A stretch of 51,381 bases of DNA from Phoronis australis. Taxonomy: Eukaryota > Phoronida > Phoronidae. The translations under genes were made by a program, and so were the position numbers. Under the pieces are notes generated by a model. That model was not told where the DNA came from, made no database searches, and saw nothing but the letters and a program-made list of their open reading frames with translations. Shown here piece after piece: positions 1 to 11,185 of the stretch. Numbering within the stretch: the stretch's first letter is position 1; every line of letters starts with the position of its first letter. The stretch covers positions 514,956 through 566,336 of the forward strand of contig NMRA01000029.1 in NCBI GenBank assembly GCA_002633005.1, in the 5' to 3' direction.

Positions 1-971
1 TAACACTCAGTGAAAAGGCTTCAGGGGCACCACGAAAGTACGTACCGAGCGAGCGGCACGTCTCCTGGATATATTGTATTTGCATCGAGTGACACGGATT
101 AAATGATAAATTTGCGCGATTTTTGTGGTTTCTCTTGAAAAAATGAAAAAAAAGTAAAACGCTCGCAGTGGATTGACAGGCGTGCAGCCGCTCAGGCCAC
201 GCGAGAATCTGCCACTGGTTGCGATCTCCTAATAGTTTGATATTTTCTCTATCGACTGATTAACCCTTAAAAAACGCATGTAAGTGCTACATCACATGTT
301 TTTGTATGTTTCTGGAAACAACGACACTCTTCGGCCTTTTTTGTTAGATATCGCGCTTTGAAAAGGACAATTTACCTCGTATGTTTGCACGCCAATTAGC
401 CGTGTCACACTAGTAGCCCTCTCCAATATGGCGTCAAGTTGTCAGCTGCAGTAGCTCGTGCGCCTGGTCTATAGTATAATTATTAAGATGTCTATAATGA
501 CCAAGTTCTGATTGAAAAATCGGGTGTCGCAACTGTATGTACTCCCAGTGGGAAGGACATACAAACAACAGTTTCTTCTTAAACCGACCCATCTTCGGCG
601 GCGAATTCCATATCCACATTCATTCAAATGGGAACCAGCCCCAACTCAAGAAACGAGGCGAGACTGTCTAACTGTGCTGTTTATAGGTCAATTCAGTGCT
701 CACGCGCGGGGAAGCCTTACTGACTTAAGATTTTAAGTTTTTATATTATAACTTCATAGACTATTGATTAGGTTCTAACTTGAATGTTTGCTACGAAAGC
801 TGAATGCAATTTACAATTGTTAAGCTAAAACCCTTTAACAAAAAGTAACTGAATTACTTTAAATTGAGCAAGCGTGGTTTTACAGAAGTTGCGTCGTGTG
901 TTTGAAAGTTTTAGACACGCCGAGTTTTTCAGCAAAAACTATCGTTTTTACGATTCATGTGAGAAAACAAA
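1..971. other. Noncoding stretch, no gene recognised
   Basis: Open frames here are short, overlap on opposite strands and show no family resemblance. The first 60 bases are relatively CpG-rich and could belong to a gene outside the window, but no splice-consistent coding exon was found. Confidence 0.4.
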
Positions 972-1094
972 TCCTACACTCGTCTCAGATTTAGGACATG
1001 GGCAAAACCTCTTGGAAATTTCGGCAAGCCTCGGGATTTTGACAAAATTTCCAAGAGGTTTTGCACATGTCATAAACCTGAGACTCGTGTAGGA
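972..1094. repeat. Palindromic MITE-like hairpin
   Basis: The left arm (from tcctacactcgtctcag at 972) is repeated in inverted orientation ending at 1094 (gagactcgtgtagga). Each arm is about 50 bases with only a few mismatches and the central loop is about 20 bases. The inner arms share aaaacctcttggaaat. This is the shape of a short foldback element; no transposase is present. Confidence 0.75.
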
Positions 1095-1574
1095 CTCTAT
1101 TTCTGGGCTGTCCTGAGAAAAGGTGGATATATCACGTGCTTGGTTCCATAGTTTCCCGCCATTCAACTCAGGATCAGCAGAAGACACCAACTATTCACAA
1201 GAACCTTGAATAAGTCTGCAGTAGTCGACGGAGTATTGCTCTGAACAGTCAGATAAGGCCAGGAAAGATTTACCGGTATAAATTGTCCGTGTTGCGTCAT
1301 TTACAGGCTTTATCATTCCTGGGGTGTTTCTGTAACTTCTGGATTGTTTCATCATTTTGTAAAAAGCAGACCACCGTTATACGGCTGTTATTGATTAAAC
1401 AGATAAGCAAAAATATTCTCTTTGCTATAGCAGTCATCAAAATCTCGTGTTTATAAGTGAATAATCAATTGAGTTGATTATTTATTGATCCCTTGTGAAA
1501 TACTACACCAATTACGTATAATTGTCTGCCTTCACAACTAGGCAAAAGTCTTTGCATGTCTATGTGATTTTTTT

Positions 1575-1850
1575 CTTGTTTGTAGCATTGCAGGTGTCAT
1601 ATAATGTCACCATTCACTGTTTCTGTACATAAATCGAGCTTGGAATATGTCCTAACACTTTGTCAGGAAGATTTGTTAATTTTAGCGCAAAGGAGTTTAT
1701 CCGTTTTACGGCCAAATTGTTCGATTGGACAGACGTCTGAAAATTATTAGCATTGGCCAGAGCTATAAAACAACGAAATCCTTTGTGTTTTTGCGGTTTT
1801 ATTACAATTATCGCCAATTTTTGCCGTTGTCTTTACCATATAAACAAAAT
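1575..1850 (+). repeat. Interspersed repeat family R1, copy A
   Basis: Shares long diverged blocks with 13490-13745 (opposite strand), 22325-22555 and 31130-31260. Shared landmarks are aatgtcaccattc, a 'tta(c/t)ggcc' block, a block like gatagacttcttgaag, and agctataaaacaac. Open frames inside it are repeat artefacts. The superfamily is not recognised. Confidence 0.65.
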
Positions 1851-1980
1851 AATACTGCAGTGTTCCTGGTTCTAAGAACAGTCTTACAAACAGGATGTGG
1901 AAAACGAGTGCAGGTTCAATGATGTATCTGGTTCTTTTTCAGGCGGACACAATCACTTTGAATGTCAATGAAGTGGTAAA

Positions 1981-2400
1981 ATGTTTCACGCAATAAGAAG
2001 GAGTATGCACAGGGTGCAAAGCAATGAGACGCTGAATAGCAAGCCGAGTACTTCCCGACAAACGTCCAGGGAAGACGGTCAAAGTGATTGCGCCACCTGC
2101 CGTACGCGCAGCCAGACCAGTATGAGCTGTGATAATTTGAGTGAACAGTCGTCCCATCCCATAACGGAAACAGAGTACCGAGAATACTTACGTCAAAGTA
2201 GACTATATGAAATCGAGACCAATGCATGTGACGTAAGTCATGACCACCGTCACAACACGTTTCCGAGGTTGGAAAGAAGAATACGTACTACGTCCGCTGA
2301 TGACAGCATTACGGACAGACGGCGGAGTTCGCGACTCGCGGTTAACAACAAGCGTAGCATCAGTCATAGTTGTATTGTGACACCAATAAATCAACAGTGA
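1981..2400 (+). CDS. Possible coding exon, Ser/Thr/Arg-rich 139-residue reading frame
   Basis: An uninterrupted frame from ATG 1981 to TGA 2398-2400 encodes a polar protein rich in Ser, Thr and Arg, with acidic-aromatic patches such as EYREYLRQSRLYEIET. It resembles a cytoplasmic tail or disordered region; no domain is recognised. A strong splice acceptor (ttctttttcag) ends at 1942, so the ATG could follow a spliced 5' UTR. The same exon read in another frame gives a 17-residue terminus ending at a TAA (1994-1996), in which case this frame would be 3' UTR. An AATAAA lies about 340 bases downstream, near 2739. The product is unknown and coding status is uncertain. Confidence 0.33.
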   Translation: MFHAIRRSMHRVQSNETLNSKPSTSRQTSREDGQSDCATCRTRSQTSMSCDNLSEQSSHPITETEYREYLRQSRLYEIETNACDVSHDHRHNTFPRLERRIRTTSADDSITDRRRSSRLAVNNKRSISHSCIVTPINQQ

Positions 2401-3439
2401 TTACTTGGAAGGTCATTTATTATCGTGCCCTTCCATAAGGACCGTTATTCTTCTACAAAGGAAGTCTAGTTCCTTCTCCTGGAACCGCCAGTGGAGATCT
2501 TCAAGACCCTTGCCTCAATGTGTTGAAAAGTACGGCAATCTTGGTCAACTTACCAGCTCAAGTTTCTAATCAACAGTTCCAATTGGTCAGTCAAGCTAAT
2601 GATGTCCGAAAGTCATGCCGCATGAACATCTAAACACTACGTGACAATCCACCATCTTTGTCCCACAGACGTTGGTTGCGAACGAAAGCGTCAATACGCT
2701 TTTACGATAAGCTTGGAGCACTTGCTGTGTAGATCAGCAATAAAAGCAGAGCAAACGAGGAAAAGTGAACTAAATGTCACTGTTAAAAACCTGTAACAGG
2801 TTTCTGATGAATGTGACCCAGATGCATAAGGAACTGTCAACGTTTTAGTTTTAAGTCGGATTTGTCTGACTTTGAGATAAGAAATTTCCTGATTTGAGCA
2901 TCAATAGTCATGTGCCAAATATGAACCTGTGGATTGCTTGGTACAAAGACCACTTCAAAGTTCCATGAATGTTCGAATTCCGTCGCGATTTACCGTCCAG
3001 TTGTTTTATTATATTGTATATCCCAACCCGAGCTAATCCTAATCCTTAATCCTACCTGTTTTTATGTGCTTATGGATAGACGAAAATTGTATGTCCTTTG
3101 TTCTGACCCCCCCCCCCTTTCTACCCTGTTACTCATTTGCAGCTGATAACGAACAAGCAAGTGCCGGTTCCTGAATGGCTTTATTGAATAGTCGTAAACG
3201 GAAAGGCTCCCAAAAAATGAAGGGGGCTGAGTTAAACAGCATAAACCGGAGATCCAAGAAGTGCCAGGCTGTCTACCGTAAAAACAAATATTTTACAACT
3301 TGGGGCATCACAGAAGAAGGATCCCCACCTCGTGGACACACTAGCCTTCTTCGTGTCGACCGGGTAGGGTTGGACTTAGTTCGACTGTGGGCTAGCTCGG
3401 AAACTGTGGTAACCTGGGACTGAAAATTTGGGGGTAGCT
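2401..3439. other. Noncoding stretch with possible plus-strand polyadenylation signal
   Basis: Contains AATAAA near 2739 and a poly-C run near 3109-3118. No convincing coding exon was found; the open frames at 2934-3423 are short and of ordinary noncoding composition. Confidence 0.35.
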
Positions 3440-3580
3440 CGCATAAGCGGCACACCATAGGGGACGGGGGGGGCTATAGCTGCACTTTTTTCAGTGCTGC
3501 GCCGCCCATGGCTCGGTGAAGCATTGTGGCGATGGGCCAGGAAATTGTGACAGCTAGGGGCTGCTCGATTTTCTAGAGCC
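3440..3580 (-). repeat. Interspersed repeat family R2, copy 1
   Basis: Matches the reverse complement of 20795-20940. Shared blocks include gggggggctatagc, cagtgctgcg and cgcccat. The poly-G/poly-C tract lengths differ between copies. Family not identified. Confidence 0.6.
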
Positions 3581-4483
3581 CCCAAAACATTTTTAGCTTA
3601 GGGGTCCCGAGAAACCTTGGCATGAATCCAAAGTCCCATTTTTGTTTGACGGCATGATGACATCAAGGAGTTTGTAAAAATTCGTTGGGAAATCCGGCTG
3701 CGTTAATTCCCCACCCTGAACACTGGCCTCCAAATACTAAAGCGCCGTCTAGTGGCAAGTCATGTCTTTATATCTCCATTATCGGAAAGTGATTGAAAAT
3801 CAAGTGCCAATATGACAAAATTAAGGCCCTTGGTTACCATTCTGGCAGCAAGTTTACATAATTGTGTCGGGGTTGGTGGTTTTATTTTCTTCCCCATTTG
3901 TTATCGAAATTTAAAAAGTTTGAATAATGGAATTGGACCCCAAATTTCTCTTAACATGACAGCAGTCGATTTCAACTAACTACATAAGTTGAGAGAACGT
4001 CTGCAAATGTATTGAAGCCCAAGTTTGGGAGATATGGTTGAATTTTACAAAATTGTGGACTTTAAACAGCCTTTTCTTATTGATGTTGTGCGTGATCTGT
4101 CCAAGATGACATGCTTTCCTAAAGTGGTTCGTAAACGGTTAAGGCAACATTTTACAGGGAAGGCTGTGGAATAAAACTGAAGTGTCTCTTTAAGAGACGC
4201 ACTGTGCCTTTCAGTATAACGTGGCTATAGAAGATATTTTGTGTTAACATTCAGTAGTCAATGAAAGTATGCATAACTCCGTCATTATGAAGATAACTGA
4301 CTGCATGTATTCTGAAATATAGGTAGAATTTCGTAAATGTAAAAATCTCGCTAAGGAACTCGTGTGATCATGTTTTTGCTAGCAATACATGGCAACATCT
4401 CGCAACGTATTGTGAGGTATTGTTATTCTTGTATGACACTTAGGCCTACGGAACGCAACCCTGGATGTATAGACAGACAGATA
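3581..4483. other. Noncoding stretch
   Basis: No coding exon, RNA gene or clear repeat structure was recognised here. Confidence 0.35.
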
Positions 4484-4570
4484 CCTACATACATACATAC
4501 ATGCATACATACTTATATACATACATTTATACATAAATGCAAGTATACATCCACTGTATACACATAAACA
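4484..4570. repeat. (ATAC)n microsatellite
   Basis: An imperfect run of tetranucleotide ATAC/ATAT steps. The Tyr/Ile/His-rich translations on both strands are artefacts of the repeat. Confidence 0.9.
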
Positions 4571-6010
4571 AATGTACATTACCTACAAACGTCCGTACAA
4601 TACATAGATAAATGCACAACATGCACGCGCGCACACCCACACACACGTATACCCATACAGATATTACCACTTACGTATACCTTATATTCTTTTGGTCTAG
4701 GTGTTCTTTTTTATTCTATTTTCATGCTCGCCAATTAATGTACGTGTCTAAAGAATTGTAGAGTTACCGAGAATGTATTTATTGAATTATACGTAAATCA
4801 ATACAATTTAAAAGTATAACTAATTCCTATGTATCTAAATAATTCTATGCATATTCTATGATAATTTTAATAACGCTCTCGTATTTGATTGTAGCAAAAC
4901 CGAAGCACGTCGTTATTATTTTAGTGCTCCTCAATGAACCGTATATGTAAAGAACTACAATCGTCATTAGTTCATTCCTTTGTCATTTTGAACATAGCCG
5001 GAACAGGGGACATCATTATTGTATTGAATGGTTGTAATAAAAATGTATACCCATTTCAAAATGAACGGAACATTAACTGTGGTATCGGAACAAAATAAGT
5101 CCTTGCAATAGAATTTTTCAAAAATGGCAACTGGCCTTCAAATTTTTCCTCGTTCAGGTTGACATTGGAAAACTATTGTAGCAAAACAGGGTTCGTGAAA
5201 TGTTACACGGAACATGCTTACAGGAATTGATTGGTGACTATGATAAACTGGTATGGTTCGCATCACATTCTGTATGTGTCATCATGAAAATCGCGAGATC
5301 ATGTAATCCATTCAGATAATGCATTCTTGCTATGGAACAAACTGTCTATGGATAGGATTGTGAATACATTTTGCACCTCACCAGAAACGTATACAGGAAT
5401 TTTAAGTGCAAAACATATTTCGTCGAAGTCTTTACAAATCCCACTTAGCACATAAAAATGGTGAACCTAAGACAGAATCAAAATCAATCAAATGAAGAAC
5501 ATAGACAATAATTAACATTAAATTTATATACACTAATCCGAATATCAACAAAATACATGTATGGCTGACTCAACAATAGCACACCCAATGATGAAACGCA
5601 CATGTTAATAGTTATTTCCTATTTATCTCAAATGATCCTTACTTGCTTAAATTACATATATGTTTAACAAGACTGCGTGCTTCGTTGTACAAACGTTACA
5701 TTTCCTAAAGCGCATGTACACACGGATGTGAGTGTAATTTTCCTTTTTCCAAGAACTGTAGTTATTCATAATTTCCAACCTGTATCAAGGTTAAAGCATA
5801 AAGCGATTTGTCATATTGCATGATATGAACTATGCATCAAGCGATTTCTAGTATTCAATCCTGTGTTAGATCTTCCTATTACGATTTCTTGATATAAAGG
5901 CAAGGAAATGCATGCAATATTGTCTGCCTTCGTCCATTAATCAATCTTTGATGTCATAGAAATGATAACAAAGGGTGAAAGGAATAACAAGGGATGTTTC
6001 CATTTATAAC
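4571..6010. other. AT-rich noncoding stretch
   Basis: Dense stops in all frames, and no exon-like segment or RNA gene seen. Confidence 0.5.
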
Positions 6011-6200
6011 CCGACTCTGTGTTATTTCTTCCAATCAAGAAATAGTGACGTCATCAAGATAAAATAACATGAACGGTGCTCGTTCGTTATTCAGGCCTGT
6101 TTAAATACGTCCAATCAAGAAATGGTAATGGAAACAAGAAATAATAGGGGTCGTTTCAACTCTGTGTTATTTCGTCCAATCAAGAAATGGTGACAAAGAG
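6011..6200 (+). repeat. Three degenerate direct repeats around ccaatcaagaaat
   Basis: The block ctctgtgttatttc(t/g)tccaatcaagaaat is seen near 6015 and 6160, and a diverged version (tacgtccaatcaagaaatgg) lies near 6107. Spacing is about 60-80 bases. Function is unknown. Confidence 0.6.
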
Positions 6201-7116
6201 GAAACATACACCATGTGTCGTTCCAAAAATATCGGGTGTGCCATTGTCTGTTGCCGAGTTATAACAAAAATTACAAACGAAGCAAACAAAATTATTAAAC
6301 AACGGGTGGTTTACATAACTAGGTTTAAAGAAAAGTTTGTAGTTTACGGTCATACTGTCTAAATTGATTATAACCGATTAGAACAAAACCCACATACATA
6401 TATTTATACCAAATAAATAGATACTGAAAGAAATATAGAAAAAGCTGACTAAATTAATTGGAAATTTTGACAATGTGCACAATGAGAATACCAACATCGG
6501 TAAAATTATTTCAAAACCGTGTCTTAATATATGCAATTGTCATGTCTCATAACTGTCCTCAAGTAAACAGGGATGTGAATCAAGCTCTCAGATGTAACCA
6601 TACGCAGTAACATGCTAATTTTCATAATTTTCAAAAAATTGATCCTGTTTCAAAAAAATTAAGTGGATGGAGGAAACATAAAATTCAATATTGTTTGTGA
6701 TTATGTAATCAAAAGTAAACTGTTAAATTTGATTGAAAAATGTTTACTATTTTGTTTCTATTATTCTAAAATAATTGGCGAGTACAAAAGCAAAAAGAAC
6801 ATGAAGGTCTGCTCTTCCTGAAGAGTAAAAACCTGTGCTTCGGTTTTGCTACAGCAATAAAGGGGTCGCTACCATTGCAGGGCAGTTACGGGTCACATAT
6901 ATCATGTTCTTGTTTTCAAAATATGAGTTTTTTGGCTAGATGTTTAAACAAATTTGTACCAAAACTGTTGAACGCGATTTCTTTTCTAGAACAATTTAAG
7001 ACGTACAGCAACCTCCTAGCAAATTTTCAAAGTGAATTGAAAACCAATAGTAAAGTAGTGTGTGACCGCTATTTTGCAAAGTTTACGACCCCTGTGATTA
7101 CCGTTCCTTGTCGTGT
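6201..7116. other. Noncoding stretch downstream of the minus-strand 97-residue gene
   Basis: A plus-strand frame at 6875-7129 overlaps the end of the minus-strand gene and has no domain features. No canonical AATAAA was noticed on the minus strand immediately below 7117. Confidence 0.35.
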
Positions 7117-7344
7117 TTACTTGCTATAGTAGTAATACAGTGCAGCAGCGCCACCTACAACGGCACCGCAAATGGCAACATCTCTGAGTCGAACCAAACC
7201 GACCAAGCTTCGGAAGCTGTAGAAAGGGAACCTAGGGAACTCCTGAGGCTGCTCGACTGTAGGCACCTGTAAGGCTGGCACGTAGATTACCGGCTGGTAT
7301 TCCTCGATCAATATGTCGGCATCGCCGCCACCTAGGAGCCTCCA
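7117..7344 (-). CDS. 97-residue gene, exon 2 (C-terminal)
   Basis: Begins after ttttcag in phase 0 with TGG (Trp) and ends at TAG (7119-7117). It carries the Pro-rich stretch and the C-terminal hydrophobic segment. Confidence 0.55.
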   Translation of the reverse strand, partial: WRLLGGGDADILIEEYQPVIYVPALQVPTVEQPQEFPRFPFYSFRSLVGLVRLRDVAICGAVVGGAAALYYYYSK

Positions 7345-7563
7345 CTGAAAATGCAGAAATTGTATGCCTTGGATTACTGAGAGAGGTGGATGGGTTAGCC
7401 CAGCTTGGTTTCATCAACTGCAGGTGGCGTTGTGCTCAGTTATAACAGGAAGAAGGCCCAACACAGAGATGGACAGTTAAACATATCCAATGCTTACCTG
7501 AATATGAAGAACAGTAACAACGATATTGTTACTGTTCTGGTTGCTTGTTTGTAAGAACGCCAT
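7117..7563 (-). CDS. Two-exon gene for a 97-residue tail-anchored membrane protein, function unknown
   Basis: Exon 1 is 7563-7498 (22 codons, donor CAG|GTAAGC). Exon 2 is 7344-7117 (75 codons plus stop, acceptor ttttcag). Both junctions are phase 0 and canonical. The N-terminal part is polar with Asn/Gln. The middle (about residues 22-70) contains WRLLGGGD, an acidic-aromatic patch and a Pro-rich PTVEQPQEFPRFP segment. The C-terminus has a Gly/Ala/Val-rich hydrophobic segment starting VAICGAVVGGAAALYYYY and ending at SK, which fits a tail anchor. The start is the nearest ATG in frame; the frame stays open for at least 24 bases upstream, so an extra 5' exon is possible. No family is recognised, and membrane anchoring is inferred from composition only. 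Confidence 0.55.
7498..7563 (-). CDS. 97-residue gene, exon 1
   Basis: 22 codons from ATG 7563-7561, ending ...HIQ at a consensus CAG|GTAAGC donor. It is too short to be seen in a plain open-frame search and was recovered by matching donor and phase to exon 2. Confidence 0.5.
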
Positions 7564-7909
7564 AGAAATGACTCCGCAAATAATATCAATTTTGTTATCT
7601 GGTGGCAAATCATGGGTGAATAAAGAAAAACGAATATACAGAATCGTCTGAAAAAGAAGTTGTGGAAAGGGGGATTTAATGTTTGATATTTAAGCCGCTA
7701 AATAATTTGATTTCAGCTATTCGAAGAGGAATCCCAGGCGCACATTCCTTGAGATTGTTTAATTGCATAGGGTGTGTCATCATGGGTTTGCTGCATTCCT
7801 GTATTTATAGATTGTCCGAAAGAACTGATTGGAATAGAAATATGCCCTACTTACTGGGACACCGCGAGTTATAACCGATGGCATGGTATGGTGCTTTGTC
7901 ACTTATCAG
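7564..7909. other. Noncoding stretch between two opposed candidate genes
   Basis: Would contain the 5' flank of the 97-residue minus-strand gene. No TATA box is obvious. Confidence 0.3.
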
Positions 7910-8139
7910 CGACAAGCGATCAGTCTTCGCACCAGCAAAGTCACTTAGTAGCCCGCACACTCAAGTCTTCAATGAACTATTCTGGTTCCGTCAATACAGC
8001 CGTCGTCACTGAAACGTACACTTGTGCGAATAGATCAGATCCTTTAGACCAACAGCAGTCGCCTTCTTCAAGGAAACCGAGTAGACAACAAACGACAATG
8101 GATTGCGTCACAGAAACGATTGTATTATTGTTCACGTAA
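7910..8139 (+). CDS. Possible terminal exon, Ser/Thr/Gln-rich C-terminus
   Basis: A candidate acceptor (gtcacttatcag) ends at 7909. The open frame then runs about 75 codons to TAA at 8137-8139, and an AATAAAA overlaps the stop directly. The peptide is rich in Ser, Thr and Gln (for example DPLDQQQSPSSRKPSRQQ) with a hydrophobic end. Exon boundaries, phase and function are not proven, and no upstream partner exon was identified. Confidence 0.3.
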
Positions 8140-9402
8140 TAAAAATTGGCTAGCAACGAATTTTTACGCCATTCAGCGCTTGAGTGGAATTCATAACTTA
8201 ACCAAGACTGTCGCATACATACATGTACACGTAGCAACAGTGCACCCATAACCGACACCTTACAATTTTTGTTAAGCAAAATATCATACCGCTTGAAGCA
8301 CGTTTGAGTCTCGGGTACACTCAAGTACGCAATACACTGAATGCGATAATATATATTTTGCCGTTTTTTATGTATGAGTAGCGCTCCTTTCGTCGCGAAC
8401 CCGGCAGAGAAACATTACTCGCGCTTGACTGATGTTCGTAAGCGACTACTGTAAAACCATACCCTAATTCCACGTGTTGTCTCGTTCCATTGGTTACAAT
8501 GACAATGTTGGTTCCATATATGCGGTGGTCTATCTATGGACAGTTCCGACGGTTGCAATTAGGCCACGCCTAGTACCTTAGTAACCGTTGCGAAGTTCCT
8601 CAAACTCAAGGCAAAAGGACGGAAGTCCTTTGCAAGCGTTAAATAGCAACAAATTTTCAGCGATGTTTTTGTCATATTTCACTGTAATTGTTGCCATATA
8701 GAGCCGCATTACGAGGAAACATGATATGCGCTACGGTATATCCGCGATACAAAGAGTCTTCGACCTTATCCATAGATTACGCCAGCTCATTGATATGGGA
8801 ACATCCATTCAGGATCACGCTTGTGTCTGATTCACACTCATCATGACAGTTATTGTTTGTCTATGTTCTCTTGTATTCGGCAAGAAGGTAAGGCGCTCCG
8901 GTTAGCTATTTCAAGCATAGATTTATGACTGGAAAAACTACGTCCACGCAATCTGACGGAATCTGACAGTTGTTTAGGAGTACATTGGCAGTCTCGTGTT
9001 AACTGTCTTGGTTGACGCCTCCGTAAGTCAGATTGCCACGCTCATTCACAGGTGTATATTCATCTCATCGTGAATTCATATTTCTTTCACTGTGTGATTG
9101 TTTATCCAGAGATACTCGATAACAATCTATGGTTTATCCAGGCGTGACGTCTGCTAAGCGCCAATTAATCAGTGATAACCATTTTCCTCTCCCCTTCTCT
9201 GTATTGTTGATCTACATTCCAAGTGCTCCAAATATACCATAAATCCATCTTTCACTGTTCAATCACAGCATGGTTGTGAGACTAAGATGGTGGTCTACTG
9301 TTGTGCTTACATGTTCCTTCGACCTGATTGGCTGGAATTATTAGCTTAATTATACGCATTAGGAATTAAGATAGCGTTGAGATTATTTTCATTACTGCCA
9401 TA
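8140..9402. other. Noncoding stretch, moderately CpG-containing
   Basis: 8380-8720 is richer in CpG than its surroundings and contains ccacgtg and attgg (inverted CCAAT) motifs. It could be a promoter or exon 1 region, but no linked coding exon was identified. Confidence 0.3.
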
Positions 9403-9478
9403 ATTATTATCATCATCATCTTCATCATCATCATCATCATCACCTTCATCATCATCATCATCATGTTATTATTATTGT
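9403..9478. repeat. (ATC)n microsatellite
   Basis: Near-perfect atc/tca triplet run with a few ctt interruptions, followed by a looser att/gtt-rich tail to about 9535. Confidence 0.9.
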
Positions 9479-9556
9479 TCCTTTATCTTTTCTATTACTA
9501 TCATTGTTAATGTTGTGGTTGTTATTGTTATTACTGAATATCAAAAATATGCTCGA

Positions 9557-9848
9557 GCCCTGTCCACACGACTCCCGTTTTCATTTGAATTAGAAAAACC
9601 AAAGAGGCAAATTTTGATAGCGTAAACATTTAAAGAATTTACTTTTTCTGTAGGGCTATGACTTCCATCCACACGTATCCACTGAATTCGTGAGGACGAT
9701 AAAAGTTCTGAAAACGATGCGAAAACGATGTGCGTCGACGCAGAAATCTTAAGAACAATGCAAAAAGATAAGCAACAATTTGGAATTTTTTAAAACGCAA
9801 AGAAAATGTTGCGTTTTCAAATTAAAACGGAGTCATGCGGACTGGGCC
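9557..9848. mobile_element. MITE with terminal inverted repeats
   Basis: The left end (gccctgtccacacgactcc, then cgttttcatttgaa) is the inverted counterpart of the right end (ttcaaattaaaacggagtc, then atgcggactgggc). The arms are about 32 bases with several mismatches. Internal copies of the gttttcattt/aaaacga theme suggest a palindromic nonautonomous DNA element. No coding capacity. A target duplication was not identified. Confidence 0.65.
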
Positions 9849-11138
9849 TAAATCTTGTTTTTGGCATTAAAACTTGTCCTCGTTGTGTCAAAAATGTGTT
9901 CTGCAGTTCGAGAGATGGGGTTTTTCCCACAGCCGTCGGTCCCCAAAGCATTAGTAACGCTTGCCGATTCAGAAGAGATTGTAAAGGGTTTTTAAATTTG
10001 TTCCAAACCTTTGCAAGTTGTCAATGGCTACAGAACGTTAGTATAGTTCAAAAACATCAGTGATATTTTCACGGTCTGTTCTTTTGAGGTCTTCATTTTC
10101 GAAGTATGTGGGGTCAGTGCTTTCTATAGTCATGTCAACATTAGACGTTTACTTTTGAACGTCTTGCATTAGAGCATCTTGCATCATGGAATTTTATACC
10201 CGACAAAGTGACACATGGTCCCCGTATATTTTTTATAACCCGTTAAGAATTTCCCATGTGTCTATCATGATTAAACTCTATCCTCGTGTGAATATATTGA
10301 AATTGCGTTAACTGATGGCATTGAATATGTTATACGGTCGTGCGCTGAATGTACGTAAAGTATTGACCAAACGGAGTTCTCTTACAACCAATGTTAATAA
10401 TAAAAAAGCATCTAACTGTCTTGCTCGGGGATGAATCTTTCAAATCTGTGGATTGGTAGTAAAAAAATACAGCAATCTGTCATGTATTCCATGGGCGTGC
10501 ACATCTCTGGCTCTCACGTCAAGACCAGGTCGTGTATGTACATGACTTTGTATTTTAGTGGCAGGTCTTGCTTCGTTGTTTTATGTTTGGCACACACTGG
10601 CACGTTTACCACGCACCACGGGTCCATGCACTAAAAATTGTGCGTGGAAGAATTTTTGCTTTGCGTGATGTTTTGTGGGCTATGACAGGGTAATGGTTCC
10701 GATTCCATGGTAAGTGATCTGCTTTGTGATAAGTATTCTATGGCCGGGGAGATGGTTCCATTACTGCCCTTGGATTTATTTTTGATTTTGCTTTGAATTG
10801 ATGTCAAGCTGTGAAATAAAGCCACTTAAAATATCTTTAAGTTTTCCACAACTATTTTTATGGAGTTTTGTATTTTATTCAAGTTTGAAGTTGTAGATTT
10901 TTGGGACTTCCGAAAGCGTCCGCTGCCAATAGATCAAACCGAAATCATCAAGTTCAGACTGGAAAATCAAGTCAATGGTGATCAATCTTGCCATTGAATC
11001 TCCATTCTGGTCATTATTTTGTGCTGTGTAACTAAGAACGCTAGTCGTCGTATTAAAAAATCAACTGGTTTCGCATAAGTTCGAATAAGTTAATTCAAAG
11101 AAACTGTCACTACCTGTGCGATTCAGGAGGTAATCAAT
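9849..11138. other. Noncoding stretch downstream of the protease gene
   Basis: Short open frames at 9806-10063, 10431-10634 and 10631-10825 have no domain signature. No RNA gene was recognised. Confidence 0.35.
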
Positions 11139-11144
11139 TTTATT
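11139..11144 (-). terminator. Polyadenylation signal of the CUB-CUB protease
   Basis: AATAAA on the minus strand, 42 bases past the stop codon. It implies a very short 3' UTR. Confidence 0.7.
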
Positions 11145-11185
11145 TCACCACTTCGTCGTCAACACTGATACAACAACATAGCAGA

